From assembly GCF_021290965.1 (NCBI RefSeq), contig NZ_JAJOYT010000001.1, forward strand, positions 124,001-188,000: 64,000 nt of DNA, given 5' to 3'. Source of the stretch: Rheinheimera faecalis. Its GTDB lineage: Bacteria; Pseudomonadota; Gammaproteobacteria; Enterobacterales; Alteromonadaceae. Of the stretch, positions 17,425 through 25,899 are shown piece after piece. Each line of letters starts with the position of its first letter. Position 1 is the stretch's first letter. The notes under the pieces were generated by a model. That model searched no databases and was not told where the DNA came from. It was given only the letters and a program-made list of their open reading frames with translations. The translations under genes and the position numbers were made by a program.

Positions 17425-18079
17425 AACCTAAGCCTCTGATATTATTGATAACAAGCGGAGAACCTATAGCATTGAGTTTTTTTCTGATCCGGTGCAATGC
17501 CACATCCAGTGCATTTGGAGTGACGGCATCAGTTAAACCCCAGGCAGTTTGCTCCAGTTTTTGTCTGCGTACTGTTTTGCCTTGTTCCTGCATCAAGGTT
17601 TGTAGTATTTGCAGCTCAGCCGGGGCTAAAAGACTGCTTTGCAAACCATAATGCACTGAAGCCGAATGCAGGCATAAACGGGTGCCGCCGTATTCAGGTT
17701 CATTGAGTTGTAGCTGGCCCGGACGACGCAACAAAGCCCGCACTCTGGCGACCAGCTCGTCCATGGCAAAAGGCTTGATCAGATAATCATCGGCGCCACT
17801 TTCTAATCCGTCGATGCGATCATGCAGGGCATTGCGGGCGGTCAGTACCAGACAAGGCAGATTCTGCCGGTTCATTCTCAGATGGCGCAGCAAATCCAGA
17901 CCGTCACCATCAGGTAAACCTCTGTCCAGAATTAATAATTCATAAGGCTGGATCTGTATGGCCTGTAATGCTGATTTTGCGTCAGAAAAAGTATCAGCTG
18001 CTATACCTGCTCTTTGTAGTGCGGTGCATACCAGTTCACTCAGGCGTTCATGGTCTTCGACCAGCAGTATTCTGCTCAT
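17399..18079 (-). CDS. OmpR/PhoB-family response regulator
   Basis: A 226-residue regulator. The receiver domain has the acidic pair Glu8-Asp9, phospho-acceptor Asp52 (LLILDRGLPDGDG) and Lys102 (DDYLIKPF). The C-terminal winged helix (about 125-222) ends in the wing IKKLNA..INNIRGLGYAI. It is of the QseB/PmrA type and should be phosphorylated by the downstream kinase, whose gene overlaps it. It lies 24 bases after a tiny secreted-peptide gene that appears to belong to the same transcript. Confidence 0.94.
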   Translation of the reverse strand: MSRILLVEDHERLSELVCTALQRAGIAADTFSDAKSALQAIQIQPYELLILDRGLPDGDGLDLLRHLRMNRQNLPCLVLTARNALHDRIDGLESGADDYLIKPFAMDELVARVRALLRRPGQLQLNEPEYGGTRLCLHSASVHYGLQSSLLAPAELQILQTLMQEQGKTVRRQKLEQTAWGLTDAVTPNALDVALHRIRKKLNAIGSPLVINNIRGLGYAISQSQT

Positions 18080-18103
18080 ATAATGCCCCGGATCCTCTTT
18101 CTG

Positions 18104-18262
18104 TCACGGCAAGTTGATGGCGAAAAAAGAGTAAAGACTGCTTAACTTATATCCCGCGTCCACTGCTTGCTGACCATGTTCTGCAGCGACGGGGCGAAAA
18201 GGGGAGATAAAACAGATCAACGCCACTAGTAAAGTGAGCTGTGCAACGGGACGCAAATTCAT
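18104..18262 (-). CDS. small exported peptide (52 aa) upstream of the two-component system
   Basis: ATG at 18262 follows ATGGAGTCAGTTA, a good ribosome binding site, and is preferred over an in-frame start 27 bases earlier. The product, MNLRPVAQLTLLVALICFIS and about 30 more residues, has a signal-peptide core with likely cleavage near VAA|EHG. That leaves a mature peptide of roughly 25 residues (EHGQQAVDAGYKLSSLYSFF and the end). It sits 24 bases before the response regulator on the same strand. Small periplasmic proteins next to two-component systems often modulate the kinase; that role here is inference. Confidence 0.45.
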   Translation of the reverse strand: MNLRPVAQLTLLVALICFISPFRPVAAEHGQQAVDAGYKLSSLYSFFAINLP

Positions 18263-18360
18263 TAACTGACTCCATCTGAGCGAATTCAACAGGAGTCAGC
18301 TTACTGGCTGTTTTCTTACGCTTTACTTACCAGTGGTCACCAAAACACTATTTTGCAGCT

Positions 18361-18594
18361 TTAATGTGTCGGTGTTTTGTCCGCCTGAGCCGTCAGTAAA
18401 AACAAAATTTTATCCATATTCAGCTTTTCATAAGGCATTAAACGTTCAGGTTTACCTTCACGCATAATAGATAAATGATCAGCGGTAAAGGCCAGCACAG
18501 CAGTAGAAGTGGTGATGGTATTGCCTTCCACTTTGTAGTGGCAGTGCGCCAGATCTAAAAAAGCCAAAATACGATTACGGATAGTGGTCATCAT
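18361..18594 (-). CDS. conserved-looking hypothetical protein, 77 aa
   Basis: A small soluble protein starting MMTTIRNRILAFLDLAHCHY, with no signal or membrane segment, preceded by CCGGAGCTCAATCC. The sequence alternates strands and helices (EGNTITTSTAVLAFTADHLS) and has a normal amino acid mix, so it looks like a real gene. I do not recognise a family. It is 98 bases upstream of the exported peptide on the same strand and could share its transcript. Confidence 0.6.
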   Translation of the reverse strand: MMTTIRNRILAFLDLAHCHYKVEGNTITTSTAVLAFTADHLSIMREGKPERLMPYEKLNMDKILFLLTAQADKTPTH

Positions 18595-18882
18595 GGATTG
18601 AGCTCCGGTTTAGCGCTTTTTAATAATGTTCCCTGTCGTGTACTACTTCTCTCACTCCGGGAGGAGTTCTCATGCAATGGCTCTGACAAAAGTTCGGCTG
18701 GCTTTGTTCCGCTGATTGGTTAAAAAGTTTAAAAATGACGATGAATAGCCGCTGAATTCAGTCTGATGTCACAAATATTGCGATTGATTAAATAAAAGCC
18801 TTGGTTTATTAATATGGTTGTAACATTGTTAACCTCTAATGTTTACCCGTTAAAATTATAAATAACCCTAAAAGTGAACTCC

Positions 18883-21846
18883 ATGAGCATAAAAAATTTA
18901 TGTGCAGTCGCTGTTGCGTTGGCGTTAAGTCCGCAATTGCAGGCTGAATTACTGATCTCTGAATACGTTGAAGGTTCGTCTAATAACAAAGCCATAGAAC
19001 TGGCGAATCTGGGCAGCACTGCCGTTGATTTAAGCCAGTACAAACTGCAGATGTTTTTTAATGGCAATACCACAGCAGCCACCACTATTAATTTAACCGG
19101 TACCCTGGCCCCTGGCGCTGTTTATGTGATCGCTAATAGCAATTCTGTGGCTGCGCTAAAAGATAAAGCCCAGTTGCTCAATAGCTCGTCCTGGTATAAC
19201 GGTGATGATGCGCTGGTGTTATCCAAAGGCGACCAGGTGATAGATTCCTTTGGCCAGGTTGGTGTTGATCCAGGTAGCGCATGGAATAGCGGTGGTGTTT
19301 CGACTGTCGATAAAAGCTTAAGACGCAAAGCTTCAGTCACTACAGGGGATATCACAACGACTGATGTATTTGACCCTTCATTGCAGTATGAGCAGTTTGC
19401 TCAGGATGATTTCAGTGATATCGGCAGCTATAACGGCACTGGTCCTGGCACACCGGAAGATCCTGTTTATGTGCACGGTCAATGTGGTGATGCAACCACA
19501 CTGATTTCTGCCATTCAGGGCGAGACAGAGGAGTCCCCTCTGAAAGGTCAGACGGTTTCGGTAGAAGCTGTAGTGACAGCAAGTTTTCAGGATAGTACTG
19601 GCTTAAAAGGTTTCTTTATTCAGGAAGAAGCTGCGGATCAGGACTTAGACGCCCAAAGCTCTGAAGCTGTGTTTGTGTACGACAACCTGTCTGGTAAAGC
19701 CGCGTTAGTGGGTGACAAGGTTCGGGTCAGCGCTGTAGTGGAAGAGTCTTTTGGTCAGACGCAACTGGCTAAACTGGTTGACTTAACCTCTTGTGGCGCA
19801 GGTGAGAGCATTGCTGCTGTACCTGTGACTTTACCTGTGGCCAGTTTAAGTCAGTTTGAAGCGGTTGAAGGCATGAAAGTGCGCTTAACCGAACGTCTGG
19901 TGGTGACGGATAACTATGGTTTAGGCCGCTATAACGAGCTGGGTTTGTCGTCTGAGCGTTTGTATCAGCCAACTCAGGTGGCTTTGCCAGGTGATGCAGC
20001 CAAAGCTGTGATGGCAGCGAATAGCCTGAACAAGCTGGTCTTGGATGATGGCTCTAACCTGCAAAATAAAGACACTGTGTATCCGGCTCCTGGTTTATCT
20101 GCCACTAACACTGTGCGGGTTGGCGATGAAGTTTTACCTTTTGAGGCAGTGCTTGGTTACGGTTTTAGTAAATACCGTGTTCATCCATTAACTGAACCTG
20201 TGTTTGTCAGCAGCAATCCACGTACTGAACAGCCTGTGATCAGCAAAGGCGATTACCGCATCGCCAGCATCAACGTGCTGAACTATTTCAACGGTGATGG
20301 CGCAGGAAATGGTTTCCCTACCTCCCGTGGTGCTTCAACTGCTGTTGAATTTGCCAAACAACGCGACAAAATTATTGCTGCCATCTCTGCGATGAACGCT
20401 GATTTAGTGGGTTTACTGGAGATTGAAAACGACGGTTTTGCCGAGCAATCCGCTATTGCAGATTTAGTGCGTGGTTTGAATGAAAAAGCGGGTGCTGATG
20501 TTTGGGCTTTTGTCGATTTTGCGATGCCACAAGTTGGGACTGATGCTATTACGTCAGCCATGATTTATCGCAAGGACAAAGTAGTTCAGGCGGGTAGCGC
20601 TGCTGTCACTACAGCTGTGCCTTTTGATTATGGTAACAGAGCACTGATCAGCCAGAGTTTTAAACTGCCACAATCCGCTGAATTGTTGAATTTCACCGTG
20701 GCGCACTTACGATCTAAAGGCAGCTGCCCAAGTGATAAAGCGGATTTAGCGAACATTGACTCAGGCGATGGTCAGGGCTGCTGGAATGGAGTACGTCTTC
20801 AGGCCGTGCAAGCGATGCACAATTGGCTGGCCGGTTACCCAACAGGTGTAGAAACAGACAACAGCGTGATTGTAGGTGACTTTAATGCCTATATGCAGGA
20901 AGACCCAATCCGCGCTATGAATGACGCAGGTTATGTTCAGGTTAGTCAGCAGCTTTATGGCAATAAAGTCAGCTCTTACGTGTTTAATGGCGAGTCGGGC
21001 ACGCTGGACCATGTATTTGCCGCAGGTGAAATTAAAAACCGTGTGGCAGAAGTGACAGAGTGGGCCATCAACGCTGATGAACCTGTGATCCTGGATTACA
21101 ACGAAGAGTATAAGTCTGAGCTTGCTAAGGCAAACTTCTATGCGCCAGGCCCGTTCCGCTCTTCTGATCATGATCCTATGGTGATGTCGGTTTATTTTGC
21201 CAAACCATTAGTCGAAGACCAGTTTTTCCTGCTGGATGAGCAATCTGCAGCTGGTACTGTAGTGGGGCAAATTGTCACCAGTTCTGCTGTAGCTATAGCC
21301 GACTACCAATTATCGGGTGAGCAAGCTGACTTGTTCAGTATCAATGCCACTGGCCAGTTAGTCGTAGCCGCTGGTGCAGAGCTGGACTTTGAAAGCCGTC
21401 AGGTACTGCGTTTTGAACTGACAGTACAAACTGAAACTGGTCTGGTGTCAGAACCAGCCACAGTTGAAGTACAACTAAATAACTTGCCTGAGTTACCCGT
21501 TGTTACTTTGGAAGGTTTACCCTCAGTGATTTCTGACAGCATTCGCCCTGGTACTTTACTGGCGACAGTCAAAGCGCAAGCTACAGGCAACAACGCCAGT
21601 ATCCAGAGCGTTCAACTGATCGATGGTGATAAGTACCTGACGTTCAAGAATGGTCAGTTGGCACTGAAAAAGAAACTGAATTCTAAGCATCAGCCAGAAC
21701 TTAAGTTCAGCATCAAGGCGACTGACTCCTTAGGCGTCAGTACTACTGTGACTTATGTGATTGAAGTCAAAGATAGCAAAGGTAATGCAGTGGTGCAGTG
21801 GGTGATTTCTGTGATTAAAGCTGTGTTAGGTTGGTTATTTGGTTAA
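18883..21846 (+). CDS. ExeM/NucH-family extracellular endonuclease
   Basis: A secreted protein of 987 residues from ATG 18883; GTG 18874 is the alternative. Signal peptide 1-21 (AVAVALALSPQLQA). Residues 22-140 are a lamin-tail domain (LLISEYVEGSSNNKAIELAN). About 195-310 is an OB-like region seen in ExeM proteins. About 445-770 is the endonuclease/exonuclease/phosphatase domain, with RIASINVLNYF, GLLEIENDGF, AHLRSKGSCPS, VGDFNAY and SSDHDPMV supplying the metal and catalytic residues. A cadherin-like domain (about 785-875) and a beta domain follow. ExeM-type enzymes degrade extracellular DNA for nutrients and biofilm release. The usual GlyGly-CTERM tail is absent; the protein ends in a hydrophobic helix (VVQWVISVIKAVLGWLFG). 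A terminator follows. Confidence 0.93.
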   Translation: MSIKNLCAVAVALALSPQLQAELLISEYVEGSSNNKAIELANLGSTAVDLSQYKLQMFFNGNTTAATTINLTGTLAPGAVYVIANSNSVAALKDKAQLLNSSSWYNGDDALVLSKGDQVIDSFGQVGVDPGSAWNSGGVSTVDKSLRRKASVTTGDITTTDVFDPSLQYEQFAQDDFSDIGSYNGTGPGTPEDPVYVHGQCGDATTLISAIQGETEESPLKGQTVSVEAVVTASFQDSTGLKGFFIQEEAADQDLDAQSSEAVFVYDNLSGKAALVGDKVRVSAVVEESFGQTQLAKLVDLTSCGAGESIAAVPVTLPVASLSQFEAVEGMKVRLTERLVVTDNYGLGRYNELGLSSERLYQPTQVALPGDAAKAVMAANSLNKLVLDDGSNLQNKDTVYPAPGLSATNTVRVGDEVLPFEAVLGYGFSKYRVHPLTEPVFVSSNPRTEQPVISKGDYRIASINVLNYFNGDGAGNGFPTSRGASTAVEFAKQRDKIIAAISAMNADLVGLLEIENDGFAEQSAIADLVRGLNEKAGADVWAFVDFAMPQVGTDAITSAMIYRKDKVVQAGSAAVTTAVPFDYGNRALISQSFKLPQSAELLNFTVAHLRSKGSCPSDKADLANIDSGDGQGCWNGVRLQAVQAMHNWLAGYPTGVETDNSVIVGDFNAYMQEDPIRAMNDAGYVQVSQQLYGNKVSSYVFNGESGTLDHVFAAGEIKNRVAEVTEWAINADEPVILDYNEEYKSELAKANFYAPGPFRSSDHDPMVMSVYFAKPLVEDQFFLLDEQSAAGTVVGQIVTSSAVAIADYQLSGEQADLFSINATGQLVVAAGAELDFESRQVLRFELTVQTETGLVSEPATVEVQLNNLPELPVVTLEGLPSVISDSIRPGTLLATVKAQATGNNASIQSVQLIDGDKYLTFKNGQLALKKKLNSKHQPELKFSIKATDSLGVSTTVTYVIEVKDSKGNAVVQWVISVIKAVLGWLFG

Positions 21847-21878
21847 CTTGTATTTGAGTTCGGCCAGAGAATAACGAA

Positions 21879-21906
21879 ACAGCCACCTACAGGTGGCTGT
21901 TTTTTT
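21879..21906 (+). terminator. intrinsic terminator after the ExeM-like nuclease gene
   Basis: ACAGCCACCT (21879-21888) and AGGTGGCTGT (21891-21900) form a 10-bp stem, with the two-base spacer forcing a slightly smaller stem, followed by seven T. It lies 32 bases after the nuclease stop. Confidence 0.88.
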
Positions 21907-22014
21907 GGCTGCTCATCAGGGTTATTTTGTGTTACAAGGAACCTAATAGTTTAGCCAGAGTCTGGTTGATTCAGGGCCAGGGTATTCACGCTCCAGTAAA
22001 AGGAAAATAGTCAG

Positions 22015-22461
22015 GTGAAACAACAGTATTGGGTAGGGCTTGTGAGTGTTGTAGTGCTTCTGGCCGGATGTTCATCCACGCCGCATCAGCGCTCTGAGGC
22101 GAAGGCAATTTTTAAAGCCTGCGTGCATCCGGATCAAAGTAAACAATTCAGCTACCGCAAAGGCCGTCCTATGCAAATAGAACAAAAGGTCATGATGCAA
22201 CGTATGGCAGAAGAGCGGTCTATGCAAAGGCGAGCCCGGCCAGCCAATACCGACAGGTATGATAAAGAACCTGGCGAAGGTCCTTTATACGACGAGTTAG
22301 CCGAACTGATGGAAACAAAACAATTCTGTAAAGAAGGCTACTTTGAACTCGACAGCAGTTTTGAGCATGGTTACGAGCGCATTATTGGTGAATGTAACGA
22401 CAGTGCAACAGAGCAGGAGATGAAAAAGTTACCTCTTTGTGGGCCTGCGGATAGGCTCTAG
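22015..22461 (+). CDS. small lipoprotein of unknown function
   Basis: GTG start at 22015, with AAAGGAAAATAGTCAG just upstream. MKQQYWVGLVSVVVLLAGCSS is a lipoprotein signal with lipobox LAGC, giving an envelope-anchored protein of 148 residues. The mature part is charged and Met-rich (QKVMMQRMAEERSMQRRARP) with four further Cys residues (KACVH, QFCKEG, GECND, PLCGP) that may form disulfides. I do not recognise the family. It stands alone after the nuclease terminator. Confidence 0.75.
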   Translation: MKQQYWVGLVSVVVLLAGCSSTPHQRSEAKAIFKACVHPDQSKQFSYRKGRPMQIEQKVMMQRMAEERSMQRRARPANTDRYDKEPGEGPLYDELAELMETKQFCKEGYFELDSSFEHGYERIIGECNDSATEQEMKKLPLCGPADRL

Positions 22462-23016
22462 AAAGCTCTTGAATGGCTTTGGGAATGCTCCGTCTTCCCA
22501 GCCTCAAACCAAATACCATCTGCAGCTAACATTGGAAGCATAAGTATTGCTTCCATGCTTTGTTTATTGGGCTATCTTCAAGCCGTCTTCTCAAATCTTT
22601 ATTTCAGCATTGTCAAAATGTGGACAACATACTACTTTGAAACAGGAACAAAAACTGATCCTGGGTGTAGACTTAAAGGCGTGCGCTTGGGGCAGGGCGT
22701 ATTAACGTAGCTGTGTGGTTTGAATGCTTTGTCTTACGGTATTAAATTTAAAGCCAATGATGTATGTCAATACATATTAACGTGCGTTTGCGATTGATAA
22801 CTTTCTGTAAGCGGCAAGCCCTAAAGTATTATAGGTAGTGATTGAAAACATACTTCAACATTTCATACACCACAGAAATGTACGCTAGGGGGAGTGGGCG
22901 GCGTAAAGGCATATGAATATTAACTATATTTATATCTATTTGTGATTGTTTTGCAGACTGTTTATCTCTGAATTAATTGGATTGTTGTCGATGTAATAAA
23001 ATTCGAGAATATTAAA
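22462..23016. other. intergenic stretch without a recognisable gene
   Basis: About 555 bases. It contains two small inverted repeats: GGAAGCA..TGCTTCC around 22531-22551 and ATGTAT-GTCA-ATACAT around 22759-22774. The second resembles a regulator site. Composition turns AT-rich towards the next gene. I see no RNA gene, no transposase remnant that I can read and no convincing ORF. It marks the left side of the accessory segment. Confidence 0.4.
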
Positions 23017-23634
23017 ATGGAAAATTTATACATAGAACTTATTCAATGGCGCTCTGTTGAGCGGGTGATTTCTATATTGATCGGTGGGCTTTCAATAGCA
23101 GCTGGCTGGCATTTGTTCTTAAGAGGTATTGTTCAAGAACAGTCTGCAGGCATATCAACTCAAACGATTAAAGTAAGCATGCAAAAAGTTGGGCCTGGAG
23201 TTTTTTTTGCTTTATTTGGGGCGTGGGTTGTCATTAATATTTCGACTACACAAGCATCTTTAGAGGGAATCAACACATCTTTCAAATCGAACGACACTGC
23301 AACTAAGAGCTGTACCTCAAGTGTAAAACTTGCTTTCTTATCAAGTGCCCAAGAGCCTTGGCAACTTAAATTCGTTTCAGCCACTAAACAGCTTGAACTA
23401 CAGCATGTTTTATTAAATGAAGCGTTGTCAAAGCTTGAAAACCCAAATATTGAGGAAATAAGGAAGCTAAAGTCAGCAATATCAGAACTCGCTATGTCTA
23501 GGAAAATTTTTTTAATGGAAGCGTTTCCCCCATTATTGCGTGAAGCTTGTAAGAATGGCGTTGAGGTACCAGAAGGGTATACGCAAGATAACTGTGAGTT
23601 ATTTAAAGAATACCAAGGGGCAGTAAGTAAATAA
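23017..23634 (+). CDS. unrecognised two-TM membrane protein
   Basis: A protein of 205 residues. Hydrophobic helices lie at about 17-37 (VISILIGGLSIAAGWHLFL) and 58-76 (VGPGVFFALFGAWVVINIS). A hydrophilic domain of about 125 residues follows, with a helical hairpin (LNEALSKLENPNIEEIRKLK) and three Cys (KSCTSS, REACKN, DNCELF). Codon and base use are AT-rich, as in the next gene 21 bases downstream, so the two are very likely co-transcribed. I cannot name a family. A membrane partner of the downstream metallopeptidase is a reasonable inference. Confidence 0.7.
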   Translation: MENLYIELIQWRSVERVISILIGGLSIAAGWHLFLRGIVQEQSAGISTQTIKVSMQKVGPGVFFALFGAWVVINISTTQASLEGINTSFKSNDTATKSCTSSVKLAFLSSAQEPWQLKFVSATKQLELQHVLLNEALSKLENPNIEEIRKLKSAISELAMSRKIFLMEAFPPLLREACKNGVEVPEGYTQDNCELFKEYQGAVSK

Positions 23635-23654
23635 AGTATAGAGAGAACTAGCAA

Positions 23655-24806
23655 ATGTTTGGAAAACACAACAAACAAAGATTCGGTTTGGCTTTTACCA
23701 TTATACTTATAATTTCTTATTCAACTACGGTAAATGCAGAAGCTTCCGAAGAAAACTTTAAGCTCTTACTAAATGATATTCAGAAAAATATATTTCCATT
23801 GGTTATAGCGGATCGACCTCATTCAGAACGGCTTCGAACTCAAGACGTTAAGGTAGTATTCGTAACAGACTTTTATGGGCGAAATGTAGCAGCAGCAAAC
23901 TCAGATACAAAAGAAATAATAATATCAAGCGGCTTTATGTGGGGAATTTGGCTTTACTCCGAGGCAACTGTGATAGAAGGATACACAGAAAATGAGCACT
24001 TTAGAGAGTGGTATTTTCACTACCTGCTTTGGCGGCATCCAACATATTGGAACGGTGACATACCCGTTCAGCCTGCGGAGTTTTTCGGCCTAAATGAAGA
24101 GGAAACTAATAAGGCGATAAACAACTCCGCATTTCCAGTAAGCACTTTATTCACTCTCGCAATCATTGACGTGTTATTGCATGAACTCGGACACATTGCT
24201 TTAGATGCAACATATGAAGAGAGCAGTTCCAATGCCTACAAGATAGCGCAAGAAATTAGGGCTGATAATTGGGCTATAGAAGCAGGGCGGAGCCTTGACG
24301 ATACCAGTGGTCTTGGAAAACTGATATCAATAGGGTACATCAATGAACTTGAACGATTTTACGGTTTTAAAAAAAATATCTATGCAACTCATCCAACAAC
24401 TCAAAGTCGATTTAAATTCTATGTGGAGCAATGGTGTAGTTTGGCTAATGTATTGTCTGATAAAGTATGTTTGATATATGAAAAAGAATATGAAAGAACC
24501 TTCTCTACTGACAATCTTCTGATGAAGTACCAGGCTCGTGAACAAAAAGGAGAAGCTCATGCAGCAATTAAACTTGGAGATTTTTATATGGAAGGTCATG
24601 TAGTAGCTAAAGATATTCCCAAGGCCTGCAATTATTATAAAAAATCATATGAATTAGGGGATTTAAATGTCGGTGCGTTGAACTATGGATGGTGCTTAAT
24701 AAGGGGGTACTTTGGGACAGAGAACAAAGTAAAAGGAGATGAGATACTCAGATTTTTGGAAGAAAAAGGCTGGTTATATGCTGGGCGTTTGAGGGGCGGA
24801 ACATGA
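23655..24806 (+). CDS. exported HExxH metallopeptidase-like protein with Sel1-type C-terminal repeats
   Basis: A 383-residue protein with an N-terminal signal/anchor (LAFTIILIISYSTTVNA, cleavage near residue 30). A zinc-peptidase core has HELGH at about residue 176 and, about 25 residues on, EIRADNWAIEAG. The HExxH plus ExxAD/W spacing is that of gluzincins such as M48 and related families. The C-terminal 90 residues hold one or two Sel1/TPR-like repeats (AAIKLGDFYMEGHVVAKDIP, then the CNYYKKSYELGD helix). The fold assignment comes from motifs; the substrate is unknown. It follows the two-TM protein by 20 bases in an AT-rich segment. Confidence 0.7.
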   Translation: MFGKHNKQRFGLAFTIILIISYSTTVNAEASEENFKLLLNDIQKNIFPLVIADRPHSERLRTQDVKVVFVTDFYGRNVAAANSDTKEIIISSGFMWGIWLYSEATVIEGYTENEHFREWYFHYLLWRHPTYWNGDIPVQPAEFFGLNEEETNKAINNSAFPVSTLFTLAIIDVLLHELGHIALDATYEESSSNAYKIAQEIRADNWAIEAGRSLDDTSGLGKLISIGYINELERFYGFKKNIYATHPTTQSRFKFYVEQWCSLANVLSDKVCLIYEKEYERTFSTDNLLMKYQAREQKGEAHAAIKLGDFYMEGHVVAKDIPKACNYYKKSYELGDLNVGALNYGWCLIRGYFGTENKVKGDEILRFLEEKGWLYAGRLRGGT

Positions 24807-25221
24807 TTTTCAATTTGATTTTTACTTACACACCCACCAATGGGGTCACGTCTTGTCCCGTGCCCCTTATTAGATCTTCATAATTTGAAACTCAAACACG
24901 TCTGTCAGATACTGATTGAATTGATCTTTGTCATTGAAGATCATAGGCTTAGTTTTCAGTAGAAAAGTAAAAATGCTGGGGGCCACTGTGCAAGACCAGA
25001 CCCCGCTATTGCTTTTTGTTGAAGAAGGAAAAACACTCTAATTTAGAAACTTAGAATGGACCAACAAAAAATAACAGGCCAGAGAAAAGTAATAATGTGC
25101 CAGCACGTTTTTGCTCGCTGTTATCTGTGGATGCTTGTAATTAATTGCGTTTTATCAATAAGTTAACGCTGGTTTGTGATCTGGATAAACCAGAGAAAGC
25201 GTGCCGGCACAGTATACAACT
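24807..25221. other. intergenic stretch carrying two inverted-repeat structures and no gene
   Basis: About 415 bases between the metallopeptidase gene and the integron cassette. The first part is bounded by GGGGTCACGTCTTG (24842-24855) and CAAGACCAGACCCC (24991-25004). The second is bounded by TAACAG/CTGTTA and TGTGCCAGCACG/CGTGCCGGCACA (25072-25225). No ORF or tRNA is visible. The two structures are described separately. Confidence 0.5.
24842..25004. repeat. degenerate GGGGTCA-type element with terminal inverted repeats
   Basis: GGGGTCACGTCTTG (24842-24855) is an inverted repeat of CAAGACCAGACCCC (24991-25004), matching at 12 of 14 positions, with 135 bases between. Within the left end, GGGGTCACG also pairs with CGTGCCCC (24859-24866) with one bulged base, and this local hairpin could terminate the metallopeptidase transcript. 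The outer motif is the one found in the perfect palindromes at 4480, 39238 and 53222. Confidence 0.5.
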
Positions 25222-25243
25222 GTTAGATTTCTAGGAGAGTGCA

Positions 25244-25513
25244 TTGTCAGACTTTGACTCAAAAAAGATGATCGACTTCCTTTCCGAAAAGTGGAAGGGC
25301 CGCGATTGTCCAATGTGTGGGCATGGGCCTTGGAGTGTTCAGGACAAGGTATTCCAGCTCACTGAATTTCACCAAGGCGGCATGGTAATTGGGGGACCAG
25401 TTGTTCCAGTTATTCCAGTTTCATGTGGCAACTGCGGCCACACGGTCTTGGTTAATGCACTGATCTCCGGAGCGATTTCTCATGGTGAATCTGAGCAGGA
25501 GAAAAAGCCATGA
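25244..25513 (+). CDS. cassette protein 1, small zinc-ribbon-like protein
   Basis: TTG start at 25244 with TAGGAG 6-7 bases upstream; 89 residues. Two Cys pairs, CPMCG (Cys22/25) and CGNCG (Cys61/64), make a probable zinc ribbon around a Gly/Pro/Val strand region (GGMVIGGPVVPVIPVSC). There is no signal peptide. Small zinc-ribbon proteins of this kind occur as cargo of environmental integron cassettes, without known function. It overlaps the second cassette ORF by 4 bases (ATGA), so the two are translationally coupled. Confidence 0.75.
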   Translation: MSDFDSKKMIDFLSEKWKGRDCPMCGHGPWSVQDKVFQLTEFHQGGMVIGGPVVPVIPVSCGNCGHTVLVNALISGAISHGESEQEKKP

Positions 25514-25899
25514 GCACAAGCCTCAAGATGTCTCAAGGCTATGAAGTTCTCAAGCCAAAAAGTGACAAGGCATTCCCTATTCCATGTAACGAATGGGATG
25601 TACTGAAAGAACAACTTGAAGCCCTAACAACAGAGCCTTGGTTTTTCCACACAGTAGCCTCACTGCTATTGGGAGCCGCGCTTGCTACCCTGATCGCAAT
25701 CTGGACCGGAGCAATTTCAACAACCACCGTCCCCAATGCGAACGTAGTCGCTTGGGCTGTTGTTGCGGTTTGTTCAATCACTGGTTTCGCGACACTCTAC
25801 TTTGCCCACAAGGAACGGGGAGTTCATCGCGCCAAGGCCCAAACCGTATTAACCCACATGAGGTTAATTGAAGAACGGTTCGAGCGCGAAGAAATCTAA
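25510..25899 (+). CDS. cassette protein 2, small two-TM membrane protein
   Basis: A 129-residue protein with a hydrophilic N-terminus (1-45), membrane helices at about 46-68 (FFHTVASLLLGAALATLIAI) and 78-98 (NVVAWAVVAVCSITGFATLY), and a basic, helical C-terminal tail (HKERGVHRAKAQTVLTHMRL). It starts in an ATGA overlap with the zinc-ribbon ORF and its stop codon falls in the attC R'' box. I know no function; the pair may form a membrane module with a cytosolic zinc partner. Confidence 0.75.
   Translation: MSTSLKMSQGYEVLKPKSDKAFPIPCNEWDVLKEQLEALTTEPWFFHTVASLLLGAALATLIAIWTGAISTTTVPNANVVAWAVVAVCSITGFATLYFAHKERGVHRAKAQTVLTHMRLIEERFEREEI

Noticed and set aside
24842-24870. Perfect palindrome like those at 4480 and 53222
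   Set aside because: The local hairpin has a bulge and only eight pairs; it is listed as a degenerate relative, not a full member.
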